A DNA stretch of 64,000 nucleotides, taken from Pseudaestuariivita rosea (GTDB taxonomy: Bacteria; Pseudomonadota; Alphaproteobacteria; Rhodobacterales; Rhodobacteraceae). The stretch spans positions 248,001 to 312,000 of the forward strand of contig NZ_JACNMP010000001.1 of the NCBI RefSeq assembly GCF_017592335.1, given 5' to 3'. Shown here piece after piece: positions 46,150-55,147 of this stretch. Positions within the stretch are counted from its first letter, which is position 1, and the number at the start of each line of letters is the position of its first letter. A program made the translations under genes and the position numbers. Under the pieces are notes generated by a model. The model had not been told where the DNA came from. It worked only from the letters and a program-made list of their open reading frames with translations, and did no database searches.

Positions 46150-46182
46150 AAACGCCGCCCAGATCGGACGGCGTTTCATTCT
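46150..46182 (+). terminator. Terminator after priA
   Basis: AAACGCCG (46150-46157) and CGGCGTTT (46169-46176) form an 8-bp stem, followed by CATTCTT. It may also serve the convergent DUF805 gene from the other side because of the AAAAAA before it. Confidence 0.8.
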
Positions 46183-46197
46183 TACATCTTTTTGATC

Positions 46198-46575
46198 CTA
46201 GGTGAAGGCGTCAACGTCAGCTGTGTCGCCCTTAGGGTCAGGACCAAAGCGGTTGTCGCCTTTGGTGCCATCCATGACCCAGAAAACCAGCAGAACGATC
46301 GGACCAACAATTGGCACGAGGACAATCAGGTACCACCACCCTGAACGATCTGTGTCGTGCAGACGACGCACACCAGCCGCAATTGAAGGCAGCAACAGCC
46401 CCAAAGCAGTGATAGGATAAAGGATCATGATGCCCAAGACACCATCAATAATCGTAGCAACAAGCGTCACCAGAAATGCGAAAAGATAAAACCACCAGTA
46501 CTCAGATCGACGTGCACGACCCGAAAATGTGACGTATTTATTCAAACACGTCTTTACCGCTTCCATAAAACCCAT
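46198..46575 (-). CDS. DUF805 membrane protein
   Basis: A 125-residue inner-membrane protein of the DUF805 family: KTCLNKYVTFSGRARRSEYWWFYLF at the start and VRRLHDTDRSGWWYLIVLVPIVGPI later, with three to four hydrophobic segments. The C-terminus GDNRFGPDP is typical. Family function is unknown. Downstream of a 150-base spacer with CTTGG/CCAAG hairpins. Confidence 0.87.
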   Translation of the reverse strand: MGFMEAVKTCLNKYVTFSGRARRSEYWWFYLFAFLVTLVATIIDGVLGIMILYPITALGLLLPSIAAGVRRLHDTDRSGWWYLIVLVPIVGPIVLLVFWVMDGTKGDNRFGPDPKGDTADVDAFT

Positions 46576-46648
46576 TGGCTGTCTCTCTCTTTGTTTAGTT
46601 TTATTCTGGTTGCCACAATTCCCGAATCGCTTCCAAAATCAAGCATCG

Positions 46649-46712
46649 GGCCAAGGTTTTTTGTTCAAAAACGCTTGGCGTTGCTGAAAATCAATTGTCT
46701 TGGCCATTTTTC
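46649..46712. repeat. Nested CCAAG/CTTGG hairpins between DUF805 and plsY
   Basis: GGCCAAG (46649-46655) faces CTTGGCC (46699-46705), and within it CCAAG-GTTTTT faces AAAAAC-g-CTTGG (46651-46661, 46667-46678), a strong hairpin on either strand. On the minus strand it may end plsY transcripts; on the plus strand ATTTTTCGCTTTTT follows. The rest of this 152-base spacer shows nothing further. Confidence 0.45.
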
Positions 46713-46727
46713 GCTTTTTAAGCAGTT

Positions 46728-47363
46728 TTATTCAACTTTAGCGCTATCAGTTGCTTTGGATTTCCCGATTTTGGGTTCATTTCCCGCGATCAGGCGCTGA
46801 ATGTTTGCGCCATGCCGCAGATAAATCAATGCGACAAGTCCCAGACACAATAGAGCTGCATCTGGCCGCCCGATCAAAAGGACGGCAACGGGTGAAATGG
46901 CAGCGCTCACCAAAGCTGCCAACGATGAGTAGCGAAAGATAAACGCAACCGACAGCCAGATCGCCCCACAGATCAAACCCAGTGGCCAATAAAGCGCAAA
47001 CATAAGGCCGAAAAAGGTCGCGACCCCCTTGCCACCACGAAACCCAAGCCAGACCGGATAGCAATGACCCAAAAAGGCCGCGAAACCCGCCAGCTGTGCG
47101 GCATCTTCACCCGCAAAAACCCGCGCCAGGATCAGGGCGGCAGCGCCTTTGCCGCCATCTAGAACCAGGGTCAGAAACGCGGCCGCCTTGTTGCCCGTCC
47201 GCAAAACATTCGTCGCGCCGATATTGCCCGACCCGATATCGCGCAGATTGCCCAGCCCCATCAGTTTGGCCAGAACCATTCCGAACGGAATGCTGCCCAA
47301 CAGATATCCAACCGCTGTCCAAAGCAACAGCATCGCGGGTGCGGTTTCAATGGCCGGTATCAT
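46728..47363 (-). CDS. plsY: Acyl phosphate:glycerol-3-phosphate acyltransferase
   Basis: Makes lysophosphatidic acid from glycerol-3-phosphate and acyl-phosphate, the first step of phospholipid synthesis. The 211-residue integral membrane protein has the family motifs GSIPFGMVLAK and SGNIGATNVLR (about 23-33 and 44-54), DGGKGAAA, and LGFRGGKGVATFFG. It begins inside the stop of the dihydroorotase-like gene (ATGA). Confidence 0.93.
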   Translation of the reverse strand: MIPAIETAPAMLLLWTAVGYLLGSIPFGMVLAKLMGLGNLRDIGSGNIGATNVLRTGNKAAAFLTLVLDGGKGAAALILARVFAGEDAAQLAGFAAFLGHCYPVWLGFRGGKGVATFFGLMFALYWPLGLICGAIWLSVAFIFRYSSLAALVSAAISPVAVLLIGRPDAALLCLGLVALIYLRHGANIQRLIAGNEPKIGKSKATDSAKVE

Positions 47364-48658
47364 GCGCCGAAAACCTGTTTGCCGCCCACGAATGTTGCGA
47401 TGACCTTGCCTTGCATCCGTTGTCCATCAAAGGGTGTGTTTTTGGACTTTGATTGCAGTTTGAACCGGTCCAGAACAAAGGGCGCGTCTGGATCGAAAAG
47501 TACCAGATCGGCAGGCGCACCGGGGTTTAGACGACCTGCTGGCAGCCCCAGTCGTTTGGCCGGGTTCAACGACAGTGCGCGCCATAAAATGGGCAACTTA
47601 ATCATACCCGAATGATAAAGTCGCATCGCCGCAGGCAGCAGCGTCTCAAGTGCGACGGCGCCGCTGGCGGCTTCCTCAAACGGCAGGCGCTTGCTTTCTT
47701 CGTCCTGCGGGGTGTGCATGCTGCTGATGATATCGATTGTGCCATCCGCGATGGCCTCAACCATGGCCACACGGTCGTCTTCATCGCGCAAGGGCGGTTT
47801 GATTTTGAAGAAGGTGCGATAATCACCAACATCCAGCGCGTTCAGCGTCAGGTGGTGGATGTTGATACCGGCTGTGACATCCAGACCATCTCTTTTCGCT
47901 TGTTTAAGCGCAGGCAACGCCGATTGCGTCGTGATGCCATCGGCGTGGTATTTGGCACCCGTCATCTCGACCAGGGCCAGATCGCGCTGTAGACCCATGC
48001 GTTCAGCCATTGGCGACACACCCGGCAGACCGCGCAGTGACGCGAACTTGCCCGAGGTCACAGCCGCTGCCTGCGATAACCCTGGATCCTGGGGATGCGC
48101 CATGACCAAAGCACCCAGGCTACGCGCATATGTCAGCGCGCGCGCAAACACTTTTGTGGACTGAACAACCCTATCGCAATCGGTGAACGCCACCGCACCT
48201 GCATCCTGCAGAAAGCCGATTTCGACCATCTCGCGCCCCTCACGGCCCTTGGTCAGGGCAGCCATGTGGCGAATGTTGACGGGGCTGTCTTCCTGTGCGC
48301 GGCGGGTGACGAACTCAAGTGTTTCGGGTGTATCTATGGCGGGAAGGGTATCTGGCCGCGTCACCATCGTCGTAACCCCACCCGCAGCAGCGGCTTGCCC
48401 CGCGGACCGGAAACTTTCCTTGTGACGTTCGCCCGGTTCGCACACCTTGACGCCGATGTCGACGATACCCGGGGCCAGGCATTTGCCCGCACAATCGAAA
48501 GAGTTAACGGCAGTTATATTTTCTTCTTTTAAATCAGTATCTTGCCCAAATACTTTGCTGATCAGCCCATCCAAAACAAGCAGTGATCCGATCTGGTCGG
48601 TTCCAGCCTGAGGATCAATCAGGCGCGCGTTCGTGAAAAGCGTTGTCATATCTGTCAT
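47360..48658 (-). CDS. pyrC: Dihydroorotase-like protein with lost metal ligands (PyrC')
   Basis: A 432-residue amidohydrolase-fold protein closest to type I dihydroorotase. Key ligands are missing: the D-x-H-x-H at the end of the first strand reads DIGVK (67-71, glycine and lysine in place of the histidines), and the catalytic DHAPH reads MHTPQ (314-318). It is therefore unlikely to hydrolyse dihydroorotate. In several bacteria such inactive PyrC' proteins form the scaffold of an aspartate carbamoyltransferase; pyrB is not in this window. Coupled to plsY by an ATGA overlap. Confidence 0.85.
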   Translation of the reverse strand: MTDMTTLFTNARLIDPQAGTDQIGSLLVLDGLISKVFGQDTDLKEENITAVNSFDCAGKCLAPGIVDIGVKVCEPGERHKESFRSAGQAAAAGGVTTMVTRPDTLPAIDTPETLEFVTRRAQEDSPVNIRHMAALTKGREGREMVEIGFLQDAGAVAFTDCDRVVQSTKVFARALTYARSLGALVMAHPQDPGLSQAAAVTSGKFASLRGLPGVSPMAERMGLQRDLALVEMTGAKYHADGITTQSALPALKQAKRDGLDVTAGINIHHLTLNALDVGDYRTFFKIKPPLRDEDDRVAMVEAIADGTIDIISSMHTPQDEESKRLPFEEAASGAVALETLLPAAMRLYHSGMIKLPILWRALSLNPAKRLGLPAGRLNPGAPADLVLFDPDAPFVLDRFKLQSKSKNTPFDGQRMQGKVIATFVGGKQVFGA

Positions 48659-48710
48659 TTATCACGCGTTGCGTCAGATCATAGACCCTTTGTGTATTTG
48701 GCAGGTCTGA

Positions 48711-49241
48711 TCACGCAATCCAGATCATCAGGCCGACCAAGGCAAACAGGACCAGCAAAGCGACCATCGCAACGCGACCCATGATAGCGGCTTCTGAGGG
48801 TTGCTTTTGCGGGGTTTCCGCCAGCTGAAGCTCTGCTGACCCGCTTGGCAAAGCATCGAAATGAACCGGCGGGCGATCTTCCTGCAAAGTGGCAACATAG
48901 CGGACGGGCTGCTGAACGGCCAGCGTGGTTTCGGTATCAAACGCGTTGGGCCGCAGCAGCAGAACATGGTCTTTCAAGGCATCCAGTTGTGGGGCAAGTT
49001 GTGCAAGCTCGTCAGTCGAAATTCCCCAGCCTTCGGTCAGATATCCGCTTAGTCCGATGCCGTCCAACTGCCGGATCGGGAACAGCTCGTAGCTTTCTTC
49101 AGGCAGATGCGACAGGCCCAATGCGGTCAACAGCCATTGTGGCGCGTCGTCATCTGCAGGATTGAACGGTTCGGGCGGGTTGACGCTGAAAATCCGAACC
49201 ACGCCCTTTTCCTTGGCCGGGATGGTTATCTGGGTCGTCAT
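48711..49241 (-). CDS. Tail-anchored protein of unknown function
   Basis: A 176-residue protein whose first 150 residues are soluble and acidic and whose last 22 residues are a membrane segment (VAMVALLVLFALVGLMIWIA), so it is probably tail-anchored in the inner membrane facing the cytoplasm. It overlaps the ABC ATPase stop by 4 bases (ATGA), suggesting co-translation. I do not recognise the family. The central part mentions no motif beyond a YELFPIRQLDGIGLSGYLTEGWG segment. Confidence 0.65.
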   Translation of the reverse strand: MTTQITIPAKEKGVVRIFSVNPPEPFNPADDDAPQWLLTALGLSHLPEESYELFPIRQLDGIGLSGYLTEGWGISTDELAQLAPQLDALKDHVLLLRPNAFDTETTLAVQQPVRYVATLQEDRPPVHFDALPSGSAELQLAETPQKQPSEAAIMGRVAMVALLVLFALVGLMIWIA

Positions 49242-50179
49242 ACCAGGGTTTCCGATGATGTCAGTGACAGAAACACATCTTCAAGATCGGCCTCGACGGT
49301 TTTAACGTCTTTAATACGGATGCCCGCGTCACGCACGGCTTCCAGCACAGTTTCAGCGCTGATTGTGACACGGTTATAATTGAACGCCAGCAAGCCATCA
49401 TCGCGGGGGCAGAATTCGATCCCATCAGGCATGTGCAGATCGCCCTGTAAGGCATTTTCGGGTTCAATCAGCATGGTTTTCGCATCCAGACGGCCCAACA
49501 GCGCGCGGGTGCTGTCACGGGCCACGACTTCACCGTGGTTGATGATGGCAATCTCGTCGCACATCTGTTCGGCCTCTTCCAGATAATGCGTCGTCAGGAT
49601 GATCGTCATGCCCTGTTCGTTCAGCTTGCGCACATTGGTCCAAAGCATGTTGCGCAGTTCAATATCGACGCCAGCAGTGGGTTCATCCAGCACAAGGATA
49701 TGGGGGTGATGAACCAGCGCCTTGCCCAGCAACAGCCGTCGCCGCATGCCGCCCGACAGGGTGCGCGCATAGGCGTTGGCTTTGTCGGTCAGGCCAATCA
49801 TTTCAAGGATTTCATCGCTGCGACGTTGGGATTTGGGCACACCGTAAAGCCCCGCCTGCACCTCAAGCGCGCCGCGGGGGCTGAAAAACGGATCAAGGTT
49901 CAGTTCCTGCGGCATGACCCCAATGGATGCACGCGATTGGCGGGGGTTCACATCCTGATCAAAGCCCCAGATCCGAACCTGGCCCGTGGTTTTCAGCACG
50001 AGGCCCGCCAGGATATTGATCAGCGTGGATTTTCCGGCACCATTGGGACCCAGAAGGCCGAAGATCGATCCCTTTGGAATCGTCAGTTCAATACCCTTCA
50101 GCGCATCCTTGGGCGGTTCACCCCCACTGCCGGCATAGGTTTTCTTTAGGCCAGTGATTTCAATCGCATATTCTGGCAT
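49238..50179 (-). CDS. ABC transporter ATP-binding protein (NodI/DrrA type)
   Basis: A 313-residue ABC ATPase: Walker [10 protein letters not shown] (about 44-52), signature LSGGMRRRL, Walker B HILVLDEP. The length and C-terminal extension match ATPases of ABC-2 type exporters. No membrane permease gene is adjacent; the following overlapping gene encodes a tail-anchored protein instead. Either the permease lies elsewhere or the pair works differently. Substrate unknown. Confidence 0.85.
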   Translation of the reverse strand: MPEYAIEITGLKKTYAGSGGEPPKDALKGIELTIPKGSIFGLLGPNGAGKSTLINILAGLVLKTTGQVRIWGFDQDVNPRQSRASIGVMPQELNLDPFFSPRGALEVQAGLYGVPKSQRRSDEILEMIGLTDKANAYARTLSGGMRRRLLLGKALVHHPHILVLDEPTAGVDIELRNMLWTNVRKLNEQGMTIILTTHYLEEAEQMCDEIAIINHGEVVARDSTRALLGRLDAKTMLIEPENALQGDLHMPDGIEFCPRDDGLLAFNYNRVTISAETVLEAVRDAGIRIKDVKTVEADLEDVFLSLTSSETLV

Positions 50180-50276
50180 TTCGATCCCTCTCTGGCCTTG
50201 TCCGGCTGCGCGTCATGCACTATTGCTGCTTCGACTTAGGCCATGTACAGCCCGCCGACAACCAAAGGAGCCATAT

Positions 50277-50489
50277 ATGCCCGTTCCCGTGCCTGAATAT
50301 GAAATAGTGACCACATGGCGCGTGCATTGCGACGGGGGCGAAGGCGCGTTGGGGCATCCGCGTGTCTATTATTCGGTTGATCGTGACACGGGGTATGTCG
50401 AATGCGGCTATTGCGACAAGCTGTTTGTCCATGAAAGCCGCGCGGCCGAGGTTTTGGCGAAATTCGGGATTGAGACCGAAGATAGCTAA
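50277..50489 (+). CDS. Small CHCC zinc-finger protein (NDUFS6-like)
   Basis: A 70-residue protein with a CHCC zinc site: cysteine in HCDGG, histidine in LGHPRVYY, then CGYC. The pattern is that of the 13-kDa accessory subunit of respiratory complex I (NDUFS6), which alphaproteobacteria also carry. Start is ATG 50277, 7 bases after AAAGGAG; the longer frame upstream is spurious. Divergent from the ABC ATPase gene. Confidence 0.85.
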   Translation: MPVPVPEYEIVTTWRVHCDGGEGALGHPRVYYSVDRDTGYVECGYCDKLFVHESRAAEVLAKFGIETEDS

Positions 50490-50556
50490 CCAGTATCTGG
50501 ACCCCGCCCCGCCAACGCGGTAGCTGTCGGAAGGCAGCAGAACAAGGGGGCGCGGC

Positions 50557-53358
50557 ATGGGGACGTTTGGCAAGGGATGTCATCTGCATCTGATCGACGG
50601 ATCGGCCTTTATCTTCAGGGCCTATCATGCGCTGCCGCCCCTGACACGGAAGTCTGACGGTCTACCCATCGGCGCGGTCAGCGGCTTTTGCAACATGCTG
50701 CAGCGCTATGTTGAAGGCAACACCGGCCCTGATGCGCCGACCCATGTGGCGGTGATTTTCGACAAGGGCAGTCATACTTTCCGCAATGAAATTTACGATC
50801 AATATAAAGCCAATCGCGAAGCCATGCCCGAGGATTTGCGCCCCCAGATCCCGTTGACCCGTACCGCAACCGAGGCGTTCAACATCGCCTGCAAAGAGCT
50901 TGAGGGGTATGAGGCCGACGACATCATCGCCACGCTGGCCGTTCAGGCCCGTGATGCGGGCGGGCGGTGCACGATCATCAGCTCAGATAAGGACCTGATG
51001 CAGCTTGTGGGCGGCGGGGTCGAGATGCTGGATGCGATGAAAAACAAACGCATCGATGTCGAAGGGGTCGAGGAGAAGTTTGGCGTCGGGCCGAACCGTG
51101 TGGTCGATGTGCAGGCGCTGGCGGGCGACTCGGTCGACAATATCCCCGGCGCGCCGGGGATCGGTGTTAAAACGGCGGCGCTGCTGATCAATGAATACGG
51201 CGATCTGGACACGCTGTTGGAACGGGCGGGCGAGATCAAGCAACCCAAGCGCCGCCAAACGTTGATTGATTTTGCCGATCAGATACGGGTGTCGAAAAAG
51301 CTGGTTCAGCTGGACGAAAACACACCGCTGGATTTCACGATTGACGATCTTGAGGTGCGTGAACCCGACGCGGATAAGCTGCTTGGGTTTCTGGTGGAAA
51401 TGGAGTTCCGGACACTCAGCAAGCGCATCGCCACCGCGCTGGACGTTGAGCCGCCTGTGATTGCCGATGTCGATCCCGCAGGTGCCAACCCGGTGGATGC
51501 GCCCGAAGCATTGCCGTTCAAGCCAGATGATTACGAATGGGTGCGCGATGCCGCTGGCCTGCAGGTGTGGATCGACCGGATTTATGAACGCGGCTATGTG
51601 GCAGTGGATACCGAAACGACCAGCCTGAACGAAATGCTGGCCGATCTGGTGGGCATCTCGCTGTGTGTTGAACCTGGACAGGCCTGCTATGTCCCGTTGA
51701 CGCATAAGGATGGCGCGTCGGATGATCTGTTTGGATCCGACGCTTTGGCCGAAGGGCAGATGGATCTAGACGAAGCGCTGAAGATGCTGAAGCCCATGCT
51801 GGAGGACGACAGCATTCTGAAAATCGGCCAGAACATGAAGTATGACCAGAAGATTTTTGCGCGCAATGGCGTGGTGGTCGCGCCGATCGATGACACACTT
51901 TTGATGAGCTACGCGCTGAACGCAGGGCTGCATAATCACGGCATGGACACGCTAAGCGAACGATATCTAAGTCATGTGCCGATCCCGATCAAAAGCCTGA
52001 TTGGCACGGGTAAATCTGCGATCACCTTTGACCGGGTCAAAATCAATGATGCCTTTAAATACGCGGCCGAAGACGCCGATATCACCCTGCGCCTTTGGAA
52101 AACCTTTAAACCGCAGTTGCATCAAAAACAGGTCACGACGATTTACGAAACACTCGAACGTCCGTTGGTGCCTGTGTTGGCGCAGATGGAGATGACGGGC
52201 GTCAAGGTTGACCGCGATACGCTTAGCCGGATGTCCAATGCCTTTGCCCAGAAAATGGCGGGGCTTGAGGCGGAAATTCATGAACTGGCCGGGCAAACGT
52301 TTAATGTCGGATCGCCCAAGCAGTTGGGCGAAATCCTGTTTGATAAAATGGGGATTGAAGGCGGCAAGAAGGGTAAGACCGGGGCCTATGCCACGGGTGC
52401 CGATGTGTTAGAGGACTTGGCAACCGAACATGAGCTGCCCGCGCGCGTGCTGGACTGGCGGCAACTGTCGAAGCTGAAATCGACCTATACCGATGCGCTG
52501 CAGGATCACATCAACCCGGATACGGGCCGCGTGCACACCAGCTATTCGATTGCGGGGGCGAACACGGGGCGGCTGGCCTCGACCGATCCGAATTTGCAGA
52601 ACATCCCGATCCGCACCGAAGAAGGTCGCAGGATACGTGAAGCGTTCGTGGCCGAACCCGGTAATGTGTTGGTCGCGCTGGATTATTCCCAGATCGAATT
52701 GCGCATCCTGGCCCACATCGCCGATATTCCCGCGTTGAAACAGGCATTTGACGAAGGTCAGGATATTCATGCGATGACCGCCAGTCAGATGTTCAATGTG
52801 CCCATCGAAGGGATGGACCCGATGATCCGCCGTCAGGCCAAGGCGATCAATTTCGGGGTGATCTACGGGATTTCGGGCTTTGGTCTGGCGCGCAACCTGC
52901 GCATCCCGCGCGCCGAGGCGCAGGCGTTTATCGATACCTATTTCGAACGTTTCCCCGGCATTCGCGCCTATATGGATCAGACGACTGATTTTGCGAAGAA
53001 AAACGGCTATGTGCAGACGCTGTTCGGGCGCAAGATCAACACGCCCGAGATCAACGCCAAGGGCCCGACAGCCGGGTTCGCTCGCCGCGCTGCGATCAAC
53101 GCGCCTATTCAGGGCACCGCGGCCGATGTTATCCGCCGTGCGATGATCCGTATGCCAGACGCGATTGAAGCATTGCCCGCTAAAATGCTGCTGCAGGTTC
53201 ACGATGAGCTACTGTTTGAGGTCGCCGAGGATGCCGTGGATGATCTGATCGGGGTCGCCAAGGGTGTGATGGAAAACGCCTCGGACCCCGCGATTAAATT
53301 GGACGTGCCTATGACGGTCGATGCAGGACGCGGGGCCAACTGGGCCGAGGCACACTAA
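50557..53358 (+). CDS. polA: DNA polymerase I
   Basis: Gap-filling and Okazaki-fragment polymerase of 933 residues, full length. The N-terminal 5'-nuclease begins HLIDGSAFIFRAYHALPP; the 3'-5' exonuclease has the DTETTSL motif near residue 351, so proofreading is retained; the polymerase domain shows DYSQIELRILAH and HDELLFEV. Start is ATG 50557 with AAGGGGG upstream. A GST-like gene follows after 18 bases. Confidence 0.96.
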   Translation: MGTFGKGCHLHLIDGSAFIFRAYHALPPLTRKSDGLPIGAVSGFCNMLQRYVEGNTGPDAPTHVAVIFDKGSHTFRNEIYDQYKANREAMPEDLRPQIPLTRTATEAFNIACKELEGYEADDIIATLAVQARDAGGRCTIISSDKDLMQLVGGGVEMLDAMKNKRIDVEGVEEKFGVGPNRVVDVQALAGDSVDNIPGAPGIGVKTAALLINEYGDLDTLLERAGEIKQPKRRQTLIDFADQIRVSKKLVQLDENTPLDFTIDDLEVREPDADKLLGFLVEMEFRTLSKRIATALDVEPPVIADVDPAGANPVDAPEALPFKPDDYEWVRDAAGLQVWIDRIYERGYVAVDTETTSLNEMLADLVGISLCVEPGQACYVPLTHKDGASDDLFGSDALAEGQMDLDEALKMLKPMLEDDSILKIGQNMKYDQKIFARNGVVVAPIDDTLLMSYALNAGLHNHGMDTLSERYLSHVPIPIKSLIGTGKSAITFDRVKINDAFKYAAEDADITLRLWKTFKPQLHQKQVTTIYETLERPLVPVLAQMEMTGVKVDRDTLSRMSNAFAQKMAGLEAEIHELAGQTFNVGSPKQLGEILFDKMGIEGGKKGKTGAYATGADVLEDLATEHELPARVLDWRQLSKLKSTYTDALQDHINPDTGRVHTSYSIAGANTGRLASTDPNLQNIPIRTEEGRRIREAFVAEPGNVLVALDYSQIELRILAHIADIPALKQAFDEGQDIHAMTASQMFNVPIEGMDPMIRRQAKAINFGVIYGISGFGLARNLRIPRAEAQAFIDTYFERFPGIRAYMDQTTDFAKKNGYVQTLFGRKINTPEINAKGPTAGFARRAAINAPIQGTAADVIRRAMIRMPDAIEALPAKMLLQVHDELLFEVAEDAVDDLIGVAKGVMENASDPAIKLDVPMTVDAGRGANWAEAH

Positions 53359-53376
53359 GCCACATAGGGGACGCTG

Positions 53377-54003
53377 ATGTCAAAAATGACCTTGTACTAT
53401 CGGCCCGGCGCCTGCGCGCTGGCACCGCATATCCTGTTGAACGCAATTGGTGCTGAGTATGACGCTGTTCTGGCCCCACGCGATGCATCCTACCGCGCGA
53501 TCAATCCTAATGGTGCTGTACCTGCGCTGAAATTGTCCGATGGCTATGTGCTGACCCAATGCAACGCGATTTTGCAGTACATCTGCGAAGATGCAGGGCG
53601 CGAAGATCTTCTGGGTGGGGATGACACGCGCCTTAAGGCCGAAACTGCCAAGTGGTGCGCCTTTTTCACGGGCGATTTTCACCCCGCTTTCTTTCCCATT
53701 TTCGTACCCCACCGTTATACCGCAGATGACAGTGATGCCGCCCGCGACAAGGTAAAGCAGGCGGGCATGAAACTGGTCCGCAACGGGCTGGACCAGATCG
53801 AAGCGCATCTTGGGGGTCGCGAACAGTTTGTTGGCGCTTCCACCACGGTCGCTGACTTCTATGCCGTTCCCATGCTGCGGTGGGTCACGCTGATGATCGA
53901 GGGCGGTTTGGGCGAATGGCCTGCGACAAATGCATTCTACGATCGTATCTGCGCAACCGAGGTTGTTCAGAAAACCATGGTGACACATGGGATTAAGGCA
54001 TAG
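53377..54003 (+). CDS. Glutathione S-transferase-family protein
   Basis: A 208-residue GST-fold protein. MTLYYRPGACALAPHILL with the serine/cysteine-like active site region CALAP and NPNGAVPALKL with the cis-proline fit the bacterial beta/theta type. It probably conjugates or reduces small electrophiles with glutathione. It is followed 3 bases later by a SnoaL-like gene and sits in a group with ABM and NIPSNAP proteins and an ArsR regulator. Confidence 0.85.
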   Translation: MSKMTLYYRPGACALAPHILLNAIGAEYDAVLAPRDASYRAINPNGAVPALKLSDGYVLTQCNAILQYICEDAGREDLLGGDDTRLKAETAKWCAFFTGDFHPAFFPIFVPHRYTADDSDAARDKVKQAGMKLVRNGLDQIEAHLGGREQFVGASTTVADFYAVPMLRWVTLMIEGGLGEWPATNAFYDRICATEVVQKTMVTHGIKA

Positions 54004-54006
54004 CCG

Positions 54007-54399
54007 ATGGAAGCGATGCTGCCCAAGATCGACCCAAGCCTACTGACCGATCGCGTTGAACAAATGGAAGCCGCCGTCGGTCAGGGCAACTGGGATGCGG
54101 CCGATGAATTCTTCACGCCAGATGTCCTATATCGTGTCGGCCACAGACCACCGTTTTTCGGACTTTCGGGCATAAAGGACTACATGACCTGGCAGAATGC
54201 GCTGGTGCGTTGGGACGGCCATGATCTGCGTATGAAATTTAGCCGGGGGCAGACGGCGGTTTTCGAAGTGGACTCTCATTTCACGCGGCTGAAAGATGGC
54301 GCAAAGATCGTCATCCCATGCACGGATATATATAATTTTGAAGGTGATCGTATCGCCGATTGGCGCGTCTATTCGGACACGTCACTCTTCACGGTTTGA
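54007..54399 (+). CDS. SnoaL/NTF2-like protein
   Basis: A 130-residue cone-shaped-fold protein of the SnoaL/NTF2-like class. WDAADEFFTPDVLYRVGHRPPFFGLSGIKDYM and the late IYNFEGDRIADWRVYSD are the usual segments. Such proteins are isomerases, hydrolases or binding proteins for small molecules; nothing distinguishes them here. It is 3 bases after the GST-like gene and overlaps the 3' end of the convergent ABM gene by 18 bases. Confidence 0.8.
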   Translation: MEAMLPKIDPSLLTDRVEQMEAAVGQGNWDAADEFFTPDVLYRVGHRPPFFGLSGIKDYMTWQNALVRWDGHDLRMKFSRGQTAVFEVDSHFTRLKDGAKIVIPCTDIYNFEGDRIADWRVYSDTSLFTV

Positions 54400-54750
54400 T
54401 ATCTTAGTGTCATGTACAGTTTTACTGTCCTTCGGTGCCTCGGCCCGATTAAACATCCCGTAATCGCGGATCACATGGGCGATGCGCAATCTGTAGTCGT
54501 CGAAAATCCCGCCACGTCCTTTGGATTGCGCTGAACGGTGCGCGGCCAGGGTGCGCCAGCGTTCAACGGCGGCCTCATCCTCAAAGAATGACAGTGACAG
54601 GATTTTCTTGGGATCGGTCAGGCTTTGAAACCGCTCGACCGATATGAACCCCGGAACCTGATCCACCATCGGGCGCATCGCAGCAGCGATGTCCAGGTAT
54701 TCATCCTTGCGGCCATCCGCTGGTTCGACCTCAAAAATCACGGCGATCAT
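54382..54750 (-). CDS. Antibiotic biosynthesis monooxygenase (ABM) domain protein
   Basis: A 122-residue dimeric alpha-beta barrel (ABM) protein: IAVIFEVEPADGRKDEYLDIAAAMRPMVDQVPGFISVERF and SLSFFEDEAAVERWR are typical. Members oxidise small aromatics or haem without cofactors, or act on quinones. Start is ATG 54750 with GGGGGAAAAG upstream, overlapping the NIPSNAP stop (ATGA). Co-transcribed with the NIPSNAP gene and probably under the ArsR regulator. Confidence 0.82.
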   Translation of the reverse strand: MIAVIFEVEPADGRKDEYLDIAAAMRPMVDQVPGFISVERFQSLTDPKKILSLSFFEDEAAVERWRTLAAHRSAQSKGRGGIFDDYRLRIAHVIRDYGMFNRAEAPKDSKTVHDTKISNREE

Positions 54751-55070
54751 TCTTTTCCCCCATGTGGTGCAGAGGCCAGCGTCAGCCATGTACGGTCCTC
54801 TCGCAACAAAAACTTTTCTTTCTGCGCAAATTCATAGTTTTCGCGCCCCAAGGGGTCAGCAGCCAGACGTGCGCGATAGGTTTCGTAATCGGCCAGACTG
54901 GGAATGTTATAGATGCCATAGGCCAGGGTGCTGGACCCTTCGTGCGGCGCGAAATACCCGATCAGATCGGCACCACAGCGGGGAATGGCCTGCCCCCAGT
55001 TTTGGGCGTACCGGATGAAGTGTTCCTTTTTGGTCGGGTCGATGTGATAGCGGATGATGCAAGTCAGCAT
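54747..55070 (-). CDS. NIPSNAP-family protein
   Basis: A 107-residue alpha-beta barrel protein of the NIPSNAP family (MLTCIIRYHIDPTKKEHFIRYA, GGADLIGYFAPHEG-type segment, YETYRARLAADPLG). Function unknown in bacteria; the fold is the same as ABM proteins. Start is ATG 55070 with AAAGGACCC upstream; that ribosome site lies beside and partly inside the dyad at 55081-55110, so repressor binding would block expression. First gene of the NIPSNAP-ABM operon. Confidence 0.82.
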   Translation of the reverse strand: MLTCIIRYHIDPTKKEHFIRYAQNWGQAIPRCGADLIGYFAPHEGSSTLAYGIYNIPSLADYETYRARLAADPLGRENYEFAQKEKFLLREDRTWLTLASAPHGGKE

Positions 55071-55080
55071 GGTTTGGGTC

Positions 55081-55110
55081 CTTTGAAGTAATCACAAGGC
55101 TACTTTAAAG
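55081..55110. promoter_or_regulatory. Probable ArsR operator
   Basis: CTTTGAAGTA (55081-55090) and TACTTTAAAG (55101-55110) are inverted repeats matching at 9 of 10 positions, separated by exactly 10 bases, so half-site centres are two helical turns apart. The site lies between the NIPSNAP operon and the divergent arsR gene, overlapping the NIPSNAP ribosome site and touching the arsR promoter. It is the best candidate operator in the window. Confidence 0.6.
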
Positions 55111-55112
55111 AA

Positions 55113-55141
55113 TTGCGTATCCCAAATGCTTCGGTTATCAT
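55113..55141 (+). promoter_or_regulatory. Probable arsR promoter (leaderless gene)
   Basis: TTGCGT (55113-55118), 17 bases, TATCAT (55136-55141). Transcription would start near 55148, the A of the arsR ATG. No ribosome site precedes the ATG, which fits a leaderless message. Confidence 0.45.
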
Positions 55142-55147
55142 CGAACT

